NCBI GenBank assembly: GCA_045540315.1
Contig: JAZQHA010000065.1
Location: 47,215 to 111,214 of the forward strand
From: CAG-557 sp045540315
GTDB lineage: Bacteria > Bacillota > Clostridia > Oscillospirales > Acutalibacteraceae
Direction of reading: 5' to 3'
DNA: 64,000 nt
Shown: positions 24,479 through 32,983 of the stretch, piece after piece
Numbering within the stretch: the stretch's first letter is position 1
How the letters are laid out: each line of letters opens with the position of its first letter
Notes under the pieces: generated by a model
Database searches by the model: none
Told to the model about the DNA's origin: nothing
Seen by the model: only the letters and a program-made list of their open reading frames with translations
Made by a program: the position numbers and the translations under genes

Positions 24479-25439
24479 ATGCAAAGGTTAGTTCTTTGCT
24501 ATGCGTTGCAACATCATTCTTAAAGAGCGTCTCAATGACTCGATTTGACTCTTTGGGAGAGTATATGAAGTGTTCCATGTGATTGCCATCAAAAAAGTAG
24601 TTAGGAGATGTCGGTCGATATTCGTAGTCGAAGGTGTCAATGATTATTAGCTTAATTTTCATGCGCGAGGGAATTATATTTTTGATGTAGACGCTTGCCT
24701 GTTGACCTGGACGAATTCCTTCCTTTGGCTCAGCAAGACCTGCTAAGTTTGGCGCTAGCTCAATAAATGCACCATAATCCTCTATTGACCTGACAATGCC
24801 GGCAACTGTTTCTCCTGTTGAGAAATATTCAATATTTTCCTCCCATGTTCCAAGAAGCTCTTTATGCGTCAAACTTACTCTATCGTTTTCAATGGATTTA
24901 ATAACGGCTTTTATATCCATCCCAACCGAAAACCTTTCTCGTGGATGTTCTATGCGAGAAATTGAAATGGTGTCTATTGGTAAAAGCGAAACAATTCCAC
25001 AGCCAATATCGACAAAAGCACCAAATGGCTCTAAATGAGTTACTCTCGCATTTATGACATCGCCGATTTGACATTTTTTTATGTATTGTGATAAACACCT
25101 TAATTGAGCGTTTCGTCTTGATAATGTCGCATAGGTGTTTCCGTTTTTATCTTTTTTAAAGCCTGTTATTGTAAAACAAACCGGCCGATTAACACGCGAA
25201 ATTACTGCGATGTCTCGTACTACACCTTCTCTTATTCCCAAAGCACCATCCTCGCGGCTTATAATTCCTTTCATGCAGCCTAAATCTACAATTAAATTGT
25301 GTTCTCCATCACACACTAAAGCCCTTGCTTCTAAGATTTTTTCTTCGTGACTCGCTTGAGCTAAAGTGGCCGGATTTTGCATCGATAACCGATTTTCAAT
25401 GGTATCGATAAGCCACCCTTCTGGATAAAATTCTGACAT
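24477..25439 (-). CDS. S1 RNA-binding domain protein (ribosomal protein S1-like)
   Basis: 320 residues. Three S1/OB-like units: a degenerate one (about 30-100, ALVCDGEHNLIVDLGCMKGI), a clear one (about 118-190, INARVTHLEPFGAFVDIGCG) and another (about 203-265, GIVRSIEDYGAFIELAPN). The C-terminal 60 residues are not recognised. Related to clostridial 30S S1-like proteins that bind mRNA; the exact role is unknown. Start at the ATG at 25439 with GGGAGG 7 bases upstream; the frame is open further upstream through repeat copy 7, but that part is repeat sequence. Confidence 0.85.
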   Translation of the reverse strand: MSEFYPEGWLIDTIENRLSMQNPATLAQASHEEKILEARALVCDGEHNLIVDLGCMKGIISREDGALGIREGVVRDIAVISRVNRPVCFTITGFKKDKNGNTYATLSRRNAQLRCLSQYIKKCQIGDVINARVTHLEPFGAFVDIGCGIVSLLPIDTISISRIEHPRERFSVGMDIKAVIKSIENDRVSLTHKELLGTWEENIEYFSTGETVAGIVRSIEDYGAFIELAPNLAGLAEPKEGIRPGQQASVYIKNIIPSRMKIKLIIIDTFDYEYRPTSPNYFFDGNHMEHFIYSPKESNRVIETLFKNDVATHSKELTFA

Positions 25440-25540
25440 CTTTGTTCCTCCCGTTTTCGTATGTACTCTATCTATATGCGCCTCTTCACGTGGAATATAA
25501 CTTAATAGAGTTTTACCTCGGGATGTTTTTGACGCCATAG

Positions 25541-25663
25541 CCACAGCCGGCCGCGAGGCCACCGAAAATAAATATTTATTTTCGGTGTATTCCAAAGCAT
25601 AGCTTTGGAATAGCCTAAGGGCCCCTAAAAGGGGCCCTTAGGCGCCTCGCGGCGCGCCTGTGG
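25541..25663 (-). repeat. cloverleaf repeat copy 7
   Basis: Core 25549-25656, reversed. Arms ACCGAAAATAAA/TTTATTTTCGGT, TATTCCAAAGC/GCTTTGGAATA, CCTAAGGGCCCC/GGGGCCCTTAGG. The closing stem is extended by CCACAG (25541-25546) / CTGTGG (25658-25663) instead of the usual GTGCCC ends. It lies between divergent genes (S1-like and cyclophilin). Confidence 0.9.
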
Positions 25664-25781
25664 TTTTAACGTGGATAAAGGTTTCAATATGGCAGTCCAG
25701 ATTTTATACTATATTTGATTTGAACTGCGTTATATAATAAAATTAAATTACAAACATCTTTACGGAAGGACAATTTATTTC

Positions 25782-26579
25782 ATGAAAAAATCATTTTTAA
25801 AATCTAGCATTTTAACTCTTATGACGCCAGTTTTGACGCTTTTTGGTGGTTGTGCAAAGGACAATAATTCTGTTATCTCTGCAACAAAAACTAAGATGGA
25901 TATGTCCGATAAAAAAATTGGATACCAATTAGATTTGCCTGAATCCGGTGATGAAATCGCTGTAGTAACGACTTCAATGGGTGAATTTAAATTAAGATTT
26001 TTCCCAGAAGCTGCGCCAAAAGCTGTGGAAAATTTTAAAACGCACGCTAAAAATGGATATTATAACGGGCTAATTTTTCATCGAGTAATAAAGAATTTTA
26101 TGATTCAAGGCGGTGACCCAAACGGTAACGGAACCGGCGGTCAAAGCATTTGGAGTAAACCTTTTGAGGATGAGTTTAGTGATAAGTTGTTTAACATTAC
26201 CGGTGCGGTTGCGATGGCTAACAGCGGTAAAGACACAAATGGAAGCCAATTTTTTATAAATCAAGGTGGAAAAGAAAATTTTAGTGGTTGGGAATACGCT
26301 CAGCAAGTTTACGAGCGGTATAAAGGTAATAAAAACCTTTCTATTACCGATATGTCTAAGGTCACAGATGATATAAAAGAGTTATATAACCAAAACGGCG
26401 GGAACCCTCACCTCGATGGCGCTTTTAATACGCAAAATAAAGGCCATACCGTTTTTGCTCAAGTGTTTGCTGGCATGGATGTAGTGAATAATATTGCCGC
26501 GGTTAAGGTTAATTCGGCAGACAAACCCTTAACAGAGGTGAAAATCGAAAAAATCGAAATAATTAATTTCAAAGAATAA
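25782..26579 (+). CDS. cyclophilin-type peptidyl-prolyl isomerase, lipoprotein
   Basis: 265 residues. Signal peptide with lipobox LTLFGGC (Cys about residue 24), so the enzyme is membrane-anchored outside the cell. Cyclophilin domain about 58-262: FHRVIKNFMIQGGDPNGNGTGG (active-site Arg, Phe, Gln), VAMANSGKDTNGSQFFI, and VFAQVFAGMDVVNNIAAV. It has an insertion (about 165-215) between the SQFF and VFAQV motifs. Likely helps fold secreted proteins. Ribosome site GAAGGA. Monocistronic with a terminator. Confidence 0.92.
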   Translation: MKKSFLKSSILTLMTPVLTLFGGCAKDNNSVISATKTKMDMSDKKIGYQLDLPESGDEIAVVTTSMGEFKLRFFPEAAPKAVENFKTHAKNGYYNGLIFHRVIKNFMIQGGDPNGNGTGGQSIWSKPFEDEFSDKLFNITGAVAMANSGKDTNGSQFFINQGGKENFSGWEYAQQVYERYKGNKNLSITDMSKVTDDIKELYNQNGGNPHLDGAFNTQNKGHTVFAQVFAGMDVVNNIAAVKVNSADKPLTEVKIEKIEIINFKE

Positions 26580-26589
26580 AACAAATGAG

Positions 26590-26620
26590 AAAAGTACGGA
26601 TATCAAAACCCGTACTTTTT
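26590..26620 (+). terminator. terminator of the cyclophilin gene
   Basis: 10-bp stem AAAAGTACGG/CCGTACTTTT, then TGTTATTTT. Confidence 0.8.
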
Positions 26621-26646
26621 GTTATTTTGCCGCTTTGCTTCCGTAC

Positions 26647-26762
26647 GGCCGCGAGGCCACCGAAAATAAATATTTATTTTCGGTGTATTCCGGAACTCAA
26701 CAACGTTGAGTTCCGGAATAGCTGAAGGCCCCCTTTGGGGGCCTTCAGCGCCTCGCGGCGCG
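26647..26762 (-). repeat. cloverleaf repeat copy 8
   Basis: Reversed. GGCCGCGAGGCC, A/T arm ACCGAAAATAAA/TTTATTTTCGGT, arm TATTCCGGAACTCAAC/GTTGAGTTCCGGAATA, arm CTGAAGGCCCC/GGGGCCTTCAG, GCGCCTCGCGGCGCG. No GTGCCC ends seen. It lies between two convergent genes (cyclophilin and corA). Confidence 0.9.
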
Positions 26763-26781
26763 CTTTGATGCTGCTTTATTT

Positions 26782-27714
26782 TTATAGCATATCTTTTTTT
26801 CGTAGTATGTAAGCAACTAATGCAATAATTGCACCAGTAAATATAATCGGGAACCACCAATACTGCTTCTCTGTAAAAGGCAAATATTCAACGTTCATGC
26901 CATAGATGCCGGAAATGATTGTAGGAATGGAAGAAAGCAGCGTTATAGAAGCTAAAACTTTCATTACGATATTCAAGTTATTTGAGATAATAGAAGCAAA
27001 AACATCCATAGTGCTCGCTAAAATATTCATATGAGTGTTAGACATATCGATGGCTTGTCGAACCTCAATTAAAACGTCATCTAAAAGTTCGCGGTCATCG
27101 TCATACAGTTTTATTAAGCGACCTCGTGCAATTTTTTCTAAGGTTGCTTCGTTGGCTTTTAGGGATGACGAAAAGTAAACCAAGGATTTCTCAATTTCTA
27201 ATAGCTGAATAAGCTCTTTATTTTTCATTGACTTGCGCAACTCGTGTTCAGCGTGGTCACTAATTTTATCAATTTGTTTTAAGTACTGCAGATATTTTAC
27301 TGCAACTCTTAAAATAATATTTAAGACAAATTGCGTTTTAAATTGAGGATATACACTTCGAACGACACCTTCAGCGAACTCACCGATAACCACATTTTCT
27401 CGCAGACATACTGTAATAACATTAGTTTCTGTCAAAATAATACCAAGAGGCATTGTGTGATATGTAATGCTTTTTTCGTTTTTTCTGGCCACAGGAATAT
27501 CCACGATAATCAAAGTATTTCCATCTTCGCAGTCAATATGTGACGACTCTTCGGCATCCAAAGCAGATTTTAAAAAATCCGGGTCTATGTTAAATTTATC
27601 AATTAACATATCCAATTCTTCGTCATCTGGGGCAGTACAATTTATCCAGCAACCAACTTCATAAGTTTCGATTTCGGTAATTTTTCCGTTAACATTTTTA
27701 TAGTAATTAATCAT
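26782..27714 (-). CDS. corA: CorA-family magnesium transporter
   Basis: 310-residue pentameric Mg2+ channel. A cytoplasmic N-terminal domain (about 1-240) with long helices is followed by two C-terminal transmembrane segments; the signature YGMN is present in IISGIYGMNVEYLP (about 268) and the second segment (WWFPIIFTGAIIALVAYIL) ends in a basic tail RKKDML. Ribosome site GGGGG with the ATG 6 bases on. Upstream is a short leader reading frame (27736-27819) and hairpins that may control translation. Monocistronic otherwise. Confidence 0.93.
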   Translation of the reverse strand: MINYYKNVNGKITEIETYEVGCWINCTAPDDEELDMLIDKFNIDPDFLKSALDAEESSHIDCEDGNTLIIVDIPVARKNEKSITYHTMPLGIILTETNVITVCLRENVVIGEFAEGVVRSVYPQFKTQFVLNIILRVAVKYLQYLKQIDKISDHAEHELRKSMKNKELIQLLEIEKSLVYFSSSLKANEATLEKIARGRLIKLYDDDRELLDDVLIEVRQAIDMSNTHMNILASTMDVFASIISNNLNIVMKVLASITLLSSIPTIISGIYGMNVEYLPFTEKQYWWFPIIFTGAIIALVAYILRKKDML

Positions 27715-27720
27715 TTTTAT

Positions 27721-27776
27721 CCCCCTAACAAATTATTAAGGGAACATAACAATAGCAGAAATATGGTTCCCTAATA
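27721..27776 (-). promoter_or_regulatory. alternative hairpins before the corA start
   Basis: On the minus strand, arm TATTAGGGAAC (27766-27776) can pair with GTTCCCTTAAT (27735-27745). The second arm CCCTTAA could instead pair, with one bulge, with TTAGGGGG (27721-27728), which holds the corA ribosome site. The two pairings exclude each other. The first arm is codons 15-18 of the leader reading frame and the second holds its stop codon, so ribosome position could choose the fold. Structure read by eye. Confidence 0.6.
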
Positions 27777-27819
27777 AAAACCTTGATACGCTCCGACTTC
27801 TAGGTTCACCAGGACTCAT
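27736..27819 (-). CDS. putative 27-residue leader peptide upstream of corA
   Basis: The ATG at 27817-27819 has an excellent ribosome site (GAGGTGGTGG, 5-6 bases upstream) and opens a 27-codon frame ending at TAA (27736-27738), 21 bases before corA. The peptide starts MSPGEPRSRSVSR and ends AIVMFP. The early Pro/Glu residues recall the leader peptides MgtL and CorL of enterobacteria, where such residues destabilise ribosomes at low Mg2+. Seen: frame, ribosome site, hairpins, promoter. Inferred: a magnesium-sensing role. Confidence 0.65.
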   Translation of the reverse strand: MSPGEPRSRSVSRFLLGNHISAIVMFP

Positions 27820-27865
27820 ATTTCCACCACCTCAAAAATAAATTTTTATACAATTATTGATTTTA

Positions 27866-27894
27866 ATTATATCGTATTCTCCTGAAAAGAGCAA
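27866..27894 (-). promoter_or_regulatory. promoter of the corA leader and corA
   Basis: Minus strand TTGCTC, 17 bases, TATAAT; about 45 bases before the leader ATG. Confidence 0.7.
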
Positions 27895-27966
27895 GTCAAA
27901 TTCAAAATATAACCGTTTTTTCGACACCGAAAGCTACATTTTCCTGTGTAATAGGCAAGTTTAAGT

Positions 27967-29142
27967 TTATAAATTTTTTAGCCGTTCTGTAGCTTTTAAA
28001 ATATTTTCTCTATCTCCAAAAGAAGTTAATCTGAAAAATCCTTCGCCATTGTTTCCAAAACCAGCGCCTGGAGTCCCAACAATATGAAAAGTTTCCAGCA
28101 AATAGTCAAAAAATTCCCATGAGCTCATACCGTTAGGACACCGCAACCAAATGTATGGAGAATTTTCTCCACCTGTAAAATATATGTTCTTTGCAGACAC
28201 AGTGTCCGCGAGCAACTTTGCATTCTCTTTATAATAATTTATATTGCTAACAATTTGAGCCTTACCAGCGCTTGAAAACGCTGCAGCAGCACCTCTTTGT
28301 ACAACGTAAGAAACTCCGTTAAACTTAGTGGATTGTCTCCGGAACCACAATTTATTTAAAGAGTGACCGTTCGCAGTTAATTCAAACGGAACAATTGTGT
28401 AGCCACAACGAACACCTGTAAACCCTGCTGTTTTTGAGAACGAACATAACTCAATAGCACATTTCTTCGCGCCTTCCACTTCGAAAATGCTATGAGGTAA
28501 GGTCGGGTCAGAAATAAATGCCTCATATGCCGCATCAAACAAAATTACTGCATCGTTTTGCAATGCATAGTCCACCCACTTTTTGAGTTGCTCGTGGTTG
28601 TATACGGCTCCTGTCGGATTGTTGGGCGAACATAAGTAAATTATATCTGCGTTAATATTTTCGTCTGGCAATGGCAAGAAATTATTTTCCTTGTTTGCGT
28701 TAATGTATGTGATTTTTCGGCCATCCATTACGTTTGTGTCAACGTACACCGGATATACTGGGTCAGGAATTAACACAGAATTATCGCTTGAGAAAATGTC
28801 CAAAATATTCGCAACATCACTTTTAGCTCCATCGCTTACAAAAATTTCGTCAAGAGATATCTCTACGTTTCTAGCTTCGTAATACTCCTGAATGGCCGTG
28901 CGTAAAAAGTCATAGCCTTGATAAGGTCCATAACCCTTAAAAGTTTTTTTGTTGCCCATATCGAAAGCAGCTTTTTTCATTTCCTCGACAACCGCACTAC
29001 ACAATGGCAAAGTTACATCTCCAATGCCAAGACTTATAACTTCAGCATCTGGATGACTTTTCTCAAAAGCTGCTCTTTTTTGCGCAACCGTCGAAAATAA
29101 GTAACTGTCTTGCAAGTTTAAATAATTAGCGTTTATCTTCAT
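27967..29142 (-). CDS. dapL: LL-diaminopimelate aminotransferase
   Basis: 391-residue PLP enzyme that makes LL-diaminopimelate directly from tetrahydrodipicolinate, the short lysine/peptidoglycan route. Seen: ISLGIGDVTLPL, YGPYQGYDFLR (about 70), SPNNPTGAVY (about 172), DAAYEAFISD (PLP, about 203), CSFSKTAGFTGVRCGY (PLP lysine, about 237) and the C-terminal FFRLTSFG (arginine). These are the DapL-specific motifs. Together with dapF at 31 kb it shows that this organism makes meso-DAP. Ribosome site AGGAG. Confidence 0.94.
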   Translation of the reverse strand: MKINANYLNLQDSYLFSTVAQKRAAFEKSHPDAEVISLGIGDVTLPLCSAVVEEMKKAAFDMGNKKTFKGYGPYQGYDFLRTAIQEYYEARNVEISLDEIFVSDGAKSDVANILDIFSSDNSVLIPDPVYPVYVDTNVMDGRKITYINANKENNFLPLPDENINADIIYLCSPNNPTGAVYNHEQLKKWVDYALQNDAVILFDAAYEAFISDPTLPHSIFEVEGAKKCAIELCSFSKTAGFTGVRCGYTIVPFELTANGHSLNKLWFRRQSTKFNGVSYVVQRGAAAAFSSAGKAQIVSNINYYKENAKLLADTVSAKNIYFTGGENSPYIWLRCPNGMSSWEFFDYLLETFHIVGTPGAGFGNNGEGFFRLTSFGDRENILKATERLKNL

Positions 29143-29235
29143 AAATATCGTCTCCTTGTTTTATTGCTGGACTAATTCAACCTTTTCAATTTTATTTTTT
29201 ATTTTTTTATGCTCTAACTCAGATTGCTCAGGCCC

Positions 29236-29342
29236 GGCCGCGAGGCCAACGAAAATAAATTTTTATTTTCGTTGTAACGCAGAGCGGAAAGCTCTGCGTT
29301 TAGCCGAAGGCCCCTTTGGGGCCTTCGGCGCCTCGCGGCGCG
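29236..29342 (-). repeat. cloverleaf repeat copy 9
   Basis: Reversed. GGCCGCGAGGCC, A/T arm AACGAAAATAAA/TTTATTTTCGTT, arm TAACGCAGAGC/GCTCTGCGTTTA, arm CCGAAGGCCCC/GGGGCCTTCGG, GCGCCTCGCGGCGCG. Compact, no outer GTGCCC ends seen. It lies between pyrG and dapL, both on the minus strand. Confidence 0.9.
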
Positions 29343-29382
29343 CACTGAAGCGAGAACTTTGCCTCGGATAAAAAAGCTCTGT

Positions 29383-30981
29383 TTATTTATGCCTTAATGC
29401 TGCCGAAATAAACTCGCGGAACAAAGGATGAGCGTGATTAGGACGACTCTTAAACTCCGGATGATACTGTACACCGACAAAGAAGTCGTTAGTTGGAATC
29501 TCAAGGGCCTCAACCAAAAGCCCATTGGGAGAGGTGCCTGAGAAAACGATGCCGTTTTCCTCAAAAACTTCACGATAATCGTTATTAAATTCATACCTAT
29601 GTCGGTGCCTCTCGTTAACCTCGTCGACTCCATAGGCCTTATGCATCATAGTGCCAAGTTTTATCTTGCAAGGATAAGCTCCCAGGCGCATAGTACCGCC
29701 TTTTGGTAAGTTACCTTGTTGATCTTTCATAAGGTCAATTACAGAGCACTCACCATCTGGTTTAAACTCACTTGAGTTAGCATCTTTGTAGCCAAGAACA
29801 TTGCGAGCAAACTCCATAGCGGCCGCTTGCATACCAAGGCAAATGCCCAAAAATGGCACATTATTTTCACGAGCATACTTAATAGCCGTAATTTTGCCTT
29901 CCACGCCTCTGTCACCAAAACCGCCCGGCACCAAAATCCCATCGCAATCTGCAAGCAAATCCTTAGTACTAAATTCCGTTACAAGCTCAGCGTCTATCCA
30001 GTTTATTTCAACCTCTGCGCTGTTCTCAAAGCCAGCATGGCTCAGCGCCTCTGCTACAGAAAGGTAAGCATCATGCAGCTGTACATATTTCCCCACCAGT
30101 GCAATCTTAACTTTTTTATCGCGCGTATTAATTCTATCTACCATTGCAAGCCACTCGGACATATCTCCTGGTGTGCAATCAAGACCAAGTTCTCTACATA
30201 CTATCGAAGAAAAATTATTTTTCTCTAGCATTAACGGCGCCTGATAAAGCGAAGGGACTGTCATATTTTCGATTACACAGTCCGGTTTAACGTTGCAAAA
30301 GAGCGAAATTTTTTGTCTGATACTATCGCTAATTGGCTCGTCGCAGCGCGTTACAATAATATCAGGATTTATGCCTAGTGAGCGAAGCTCCTTAACGGAG
30401 TGCTGTGTGGGTTTCGATTTGTGTTCACCAGAACTTTTTATGTACGGAACAAGCGTAACATGAATGAAAAGACAATTCTCGCGGCCCACTTCGAGAGAAA
30501 CCTGACGAATTGCCTCCAGGAAAGGTTGACTTTCGATGTCTCCGGTAGTTCCACCGATTTCCGTTATTACAATGTCGGCGTGAGATTTTTCTCCAACGGA
30601 GTAAATAAAGTTTTTAATTTCGTTCGTCACATGCGGAATGACTTGAACAGTTTCACCAAGATATTCACCGTTGCGTTCCTTGGTCAAGACATTCCAATAT
30701 ACTTTTCCCGTCGTGAGGTTGGAAAATTTATTAAGCTCCTCGTCGATAAAGCGCTCGTAGTGGCCGAGATCTAGGTCTGTCTCTGCGCCGTCCTCCGTTA
30801 CAAAAACTTCTCCATGCTGATATGGACTCATCGTACCTGGGTCGACATTTATGTATGGATCCAACTTTTGTGCAGCAACTTTGAACCCCTTCGACTTTAA
30901 CAATCGCCCTAAAGACGCAGCCGTAATACCCTTTCCGAGGCCAGATACTACACCACCCGTCACGAAAATAAATTTTGTCAT
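29383..30981 (-). CDS. pyrG: CTP synthase
   Basis: Makes CTP from UTP with glutamine; 532 residues. The synthetase domain (about 1-265) starts with TKFIFVTGGVVSGLGKGITAASLGRLL, containing the P-loop, and has EIGGTTGDIESQPFLEAIRQ. The class I glutamine amidotransferase domain (about 290-530) shows the nucleophile in PFLGICLGMQAA (about 375) and the His-Glu pair in GVQYHPEFKSRP (about 510). Overlaps dapF by four bases, an unusual operon partner. Confidence 0.96.
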   Translation of the reverse strand: MTKFIFVTGGVVSGLGKGITAASLGRLLKSKGFKVAAQKLDPYINVDPGTMSPYQHGEVFVTEDGAETDLDLGHYERFIDEELNKFSNLTTGKVYWNVLTKERNGEYLGETVQVIPHVTNEIKNFIYSVGEKSHADIVITEIGGTTGDIESQPFLEAIRQVSLEVGRENCLFIHVTLVPYIKSSGEHKSKPTQHSVKELRSLGINPDIIVTRCDEPISDSIRQKISLFCNVKPDCVIENMTVPSLYQAPLMLEKNNFSSIVCRELGLDCTPGDMSEWLAMVDRINTRDKKVKIALVGKYVQLHDAYLSVAEALSHAGFENSAEVEINWIDAELVTEFSTKDLLADCDGILVPGGFGDRGVEGKITAIKYARENNVPFLGICLGMQAAAMEFARNVLGYKDANSSEFKPDGECSVIDLMKDQQGNLPKGGTMRLGAYPCKIKLGTMMHKAYGVDEVNERHRHRYEFNNDYREVFEENGIVFSGTSPNGLLVEALEIPTNDFFVGVQYHPEFKSRPNHAHPLFREFISAALRHK

Positions 30982-31817
30982 ACCTCGACGACTCCTTCAA
31001 AAACTTTTTCGGCACTGCCCGTCATATAGACAGCGCTGTCTGTGTATTTTATTTTCAAAATACCACCGCGTAACTTCACAGTGATATCGTCGTTTTTCTT
31101 GCAAATTCCATTTGCAACAGCCGCCGCAACAACCGCACAAGCACCAGTTCCGCAAGCAAGCGTTTCGCCACTACCGCGCTCCCAAACTCGCATACTCAAG
31201 TTTTTTTCATCTATAATCTCGACAAATTCCGTATTTACCTTTTCCGGAAAAAGTTCGCTGTTCTCAAATTCGGGACCAATTTTCTCGAGGTTCAATGAAT
31301 TTATATCCTCGCAAAAAACCACGCAATGCGGATTTCCCATGGAAACGCAAGTGATTTTATATTTTTTCTCTCCAAATGTTGCCTCGCGATTAATTATTGT
31401 GGGCGCATCCATTTTAGCAGGAATTTTAGATGACTCAAACTCCGCCGGGCCCATATTAACGGTTAAAAGCTCTGCCTTACCATCTTTGTCGAGCACCTCT
31501 AATGTTTTTATTCCACTTAAAGTCTCAACAGAGATTCTATTTTTTCTGGCTAAGTTGTTGTCATATAGGTATTTTCCCACACACCGAATACCGTTACCGC
31601 ACATTTTTCCTTCGCTACCATCAAGATTAAACATTCGCATTTTTGCATCAGCTACGTCCGACGGACAAATCAAAATTATTCCATCGCCGCCCACCCCAAA
31701 ACGTCTGTCAGACAGCTTTTTACTTAGTTCGTGCGGGTTATCTATAGTCTGCTCAAAACAGTTAAAATAAACATAGTCGTTGCCGCATCCGTGCATTTTT
31801 GTAAAAGTTAGTTTCAA
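30978..31817 (-). CDS. dapF: diaminopimelate epimerase
   Basis: Converts LL- to meso-diaminopimelate for peptidoglycan and lysine; 279 residues. The two catalytic cysteines are in EGKMCGNGIRCVGKYL (about 70) and ETLACGTGACAVVAAAV (about 212); the N-terminal KMHGCGNDYVYF is typical. The start is TTG at 31815-31817 with GGAGTG 6 bases upstream. First gene of the dapF-pyrG pair. Confidence 0.95.
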   Translation of the reverse strand: MKLTFTKMHGCGNDYVYFNCFEQTIDNPHELSKKLSDRRFGVGGDGIILICPSDVADAKMRMFNLDGSEGKMCGNGIRCVGKYLYDNNLARKNRISVETLSGIKTLEVLDKDGKAELLTVNMGPAEFESSKIPAKMDAPTIINREATFGEKKYKITCVSMGNPHCVVFCEDINSLNLEKIGPEFENSELFPEKVNTEFVEIIDEKNLSMRVWERGSGETLACGTGACAVVAAAVANGICKKNDDITVKLRGGILKIKYTDSAVYMTGSAEKVFEGVVEV

Positions 31818-31905
31818 AGTATCACTCCGTTATTTTCCATATAAGTGGGACATTTCTTTCTATTATCGGGTTTATTTTTGCATCTGTCTAGTGTAAGCTT
31901 TTGCA

Positions 31906-32095
31906 GGAGTGCCTGCATCAGACGCTAAGGGGGCGCCGCGAGGCGCCGAAGGCCCCGTAATGGCCTTCGGCCAGTCCCAGGCTTATGCCTGGGACTACAA
32001 CGAAAATAAAAATTTATTTTCGTTGGCCTCGCGGCCCGCGGCTAGCTGCGATTTTGGAGCAAATTCTGTTAAAGCAAAGTCAAGCCAGGCACTCC
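31906..32095 (+). repeat. cloverleaf repeat copy 10
   Basis: Core 31932-32036. Arms GAAGGCC/GGCCTTC, AGTCCCAGGC/GCCTGGGACT, AACGAAAATAAA/TTTATTTTCGTT. Outer inverted repeat GGAGTGCC (31906-31913) / GGCACTCC (32088-32095). It lies between nadK and dapF, both on the minus strand. No clear target-site repeat. Confidence 0.92.
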
Positions 32096-32106
32096 ATTGA
32101 TGAACA

Positions 32107-32961
32107 TTAATATCGTTCGCTGAATTTTTCCGAGAGCCTCTTGCCGAAGCTTCTGTTGTCAAAGGTAATCAGTTCAACTTTTTGTTTTGCACAAGTCACC
32201 TCGACAGCATCACAATCAGACAAATTAAAAACGTTGTTTCCATCGATGTTGAGGAAAATACCGTTATTCTCACGGTCCTCTGCTTTTATAATTACCGGAT
32301 ATTCTTTTGAGAAAATGATTGGTTTAGCAAACATCGCGTGAGGGCAAACCGGGGTCAACAGTACGCAGTCAAGTGTTGGATCGACTATAGGTCCTCCTGC
32401 TGACAACGAATATGCCGTAGAGCCGGTAGCCGTCGCAAGAATGGTTCCGTCTGCCCGATAAGAACACACCTCATTCTCATTTAGATATACTGAAAAATCG
32501 ATTATTTTAGTATGTTCGCCTTTTGAGATGACGGCATCATTGAATGCAGTAAAGGCCTCTTTTTTATTATTTTTATAGACTACCACATCTAAAAGACTTC
32601 TTTTTTGCACTCGATATTTACCTTGAACAAGCTGCGCGAGTTTTTCAAGTTCATTACGCTCAAGACCAGCAACAAAACCAAGCCGTCCGAAGTTTACTCC
32701 TAAAACTGGTTTAGAAAACTTGGCTGCATGTTTAGCAAAATGAATAATTGTACCGTCGCCGCCGATGACCAACACTACATCGCACGGCGCTATCACCTCG
32801 CTAGCACTGCCCTTAAATGTTACCGTTGCCCAGCTCAGCTCGTTTACATATTCTTGACTTGTGAAAATTTCAGTTTCAAGTGCGGTTAATCTTTCGATGA
32901 CATTGCGAGTGAAGTCAAAAATTCCCGGTTTAATTGGATTTACAAAAACAGCTACTTTCAT
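32107..32961 (-). CDS. nadK: NAD kinase
   Basis: Phosphorylates NAD+ to NADP+; 284 residues. The GGDGT motif is in VLVIGGDGTIIHFAKHA (about 69), followed by LGVNFGRLGFVAGL and the conserved YRADGTILATATGSTAYSLSAGG (about 168-190). Ribosome site GGTGAG. Last gene of the eight-gene operon that starts at nusB, 22 bases after tlyA. In Clostridia this order (dxs-tlyA-nadK-argR-recN) is common, but argR and recN are not here; repeat copy 10 and dapF follow. Confidence 0.95.
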   Translation of the reverse strand: MKVAVFVNPIKPGIFDFTRNVIERLTALETEIFTSQEYVNELSWATVTFKGSASEVIAPCDVVLVIGGDGTIIHFAKHAAKFSKPVLGVNFGRLGFVAGLERNELEKLAQLVQGKYRVQKRSLLDVVVYKNNKKEAFTAFNDAVISKGEHTKIIDFSVYLNENEVCSYRADGTILATATGSTAYSLSAGGPIVDPTLDCVLLTPVCPHAMFAKPIIFSKEYPVIIKAEDRENNGIFLNIDGNNVFNLSDCDAVEVTCAKQKVELITFDNRSFGKRLSEKFSERY

Positions 32962-32983
32962 AAAATTTACTCACCACAAACTA

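Noticed and set aside
25440..25595. N-terminal extension of the S1-domain gene across repeat copy 7
   Set aside because: That part translates repeat sequence; the ATG at 25439 has a strong ribosome site.
27715..27966. M-box (ykoK) magnesium riboswitch before corA
   Set aside because: The conserved M-box core was not found; the region holds a short reading frame with a ribosome site instead.
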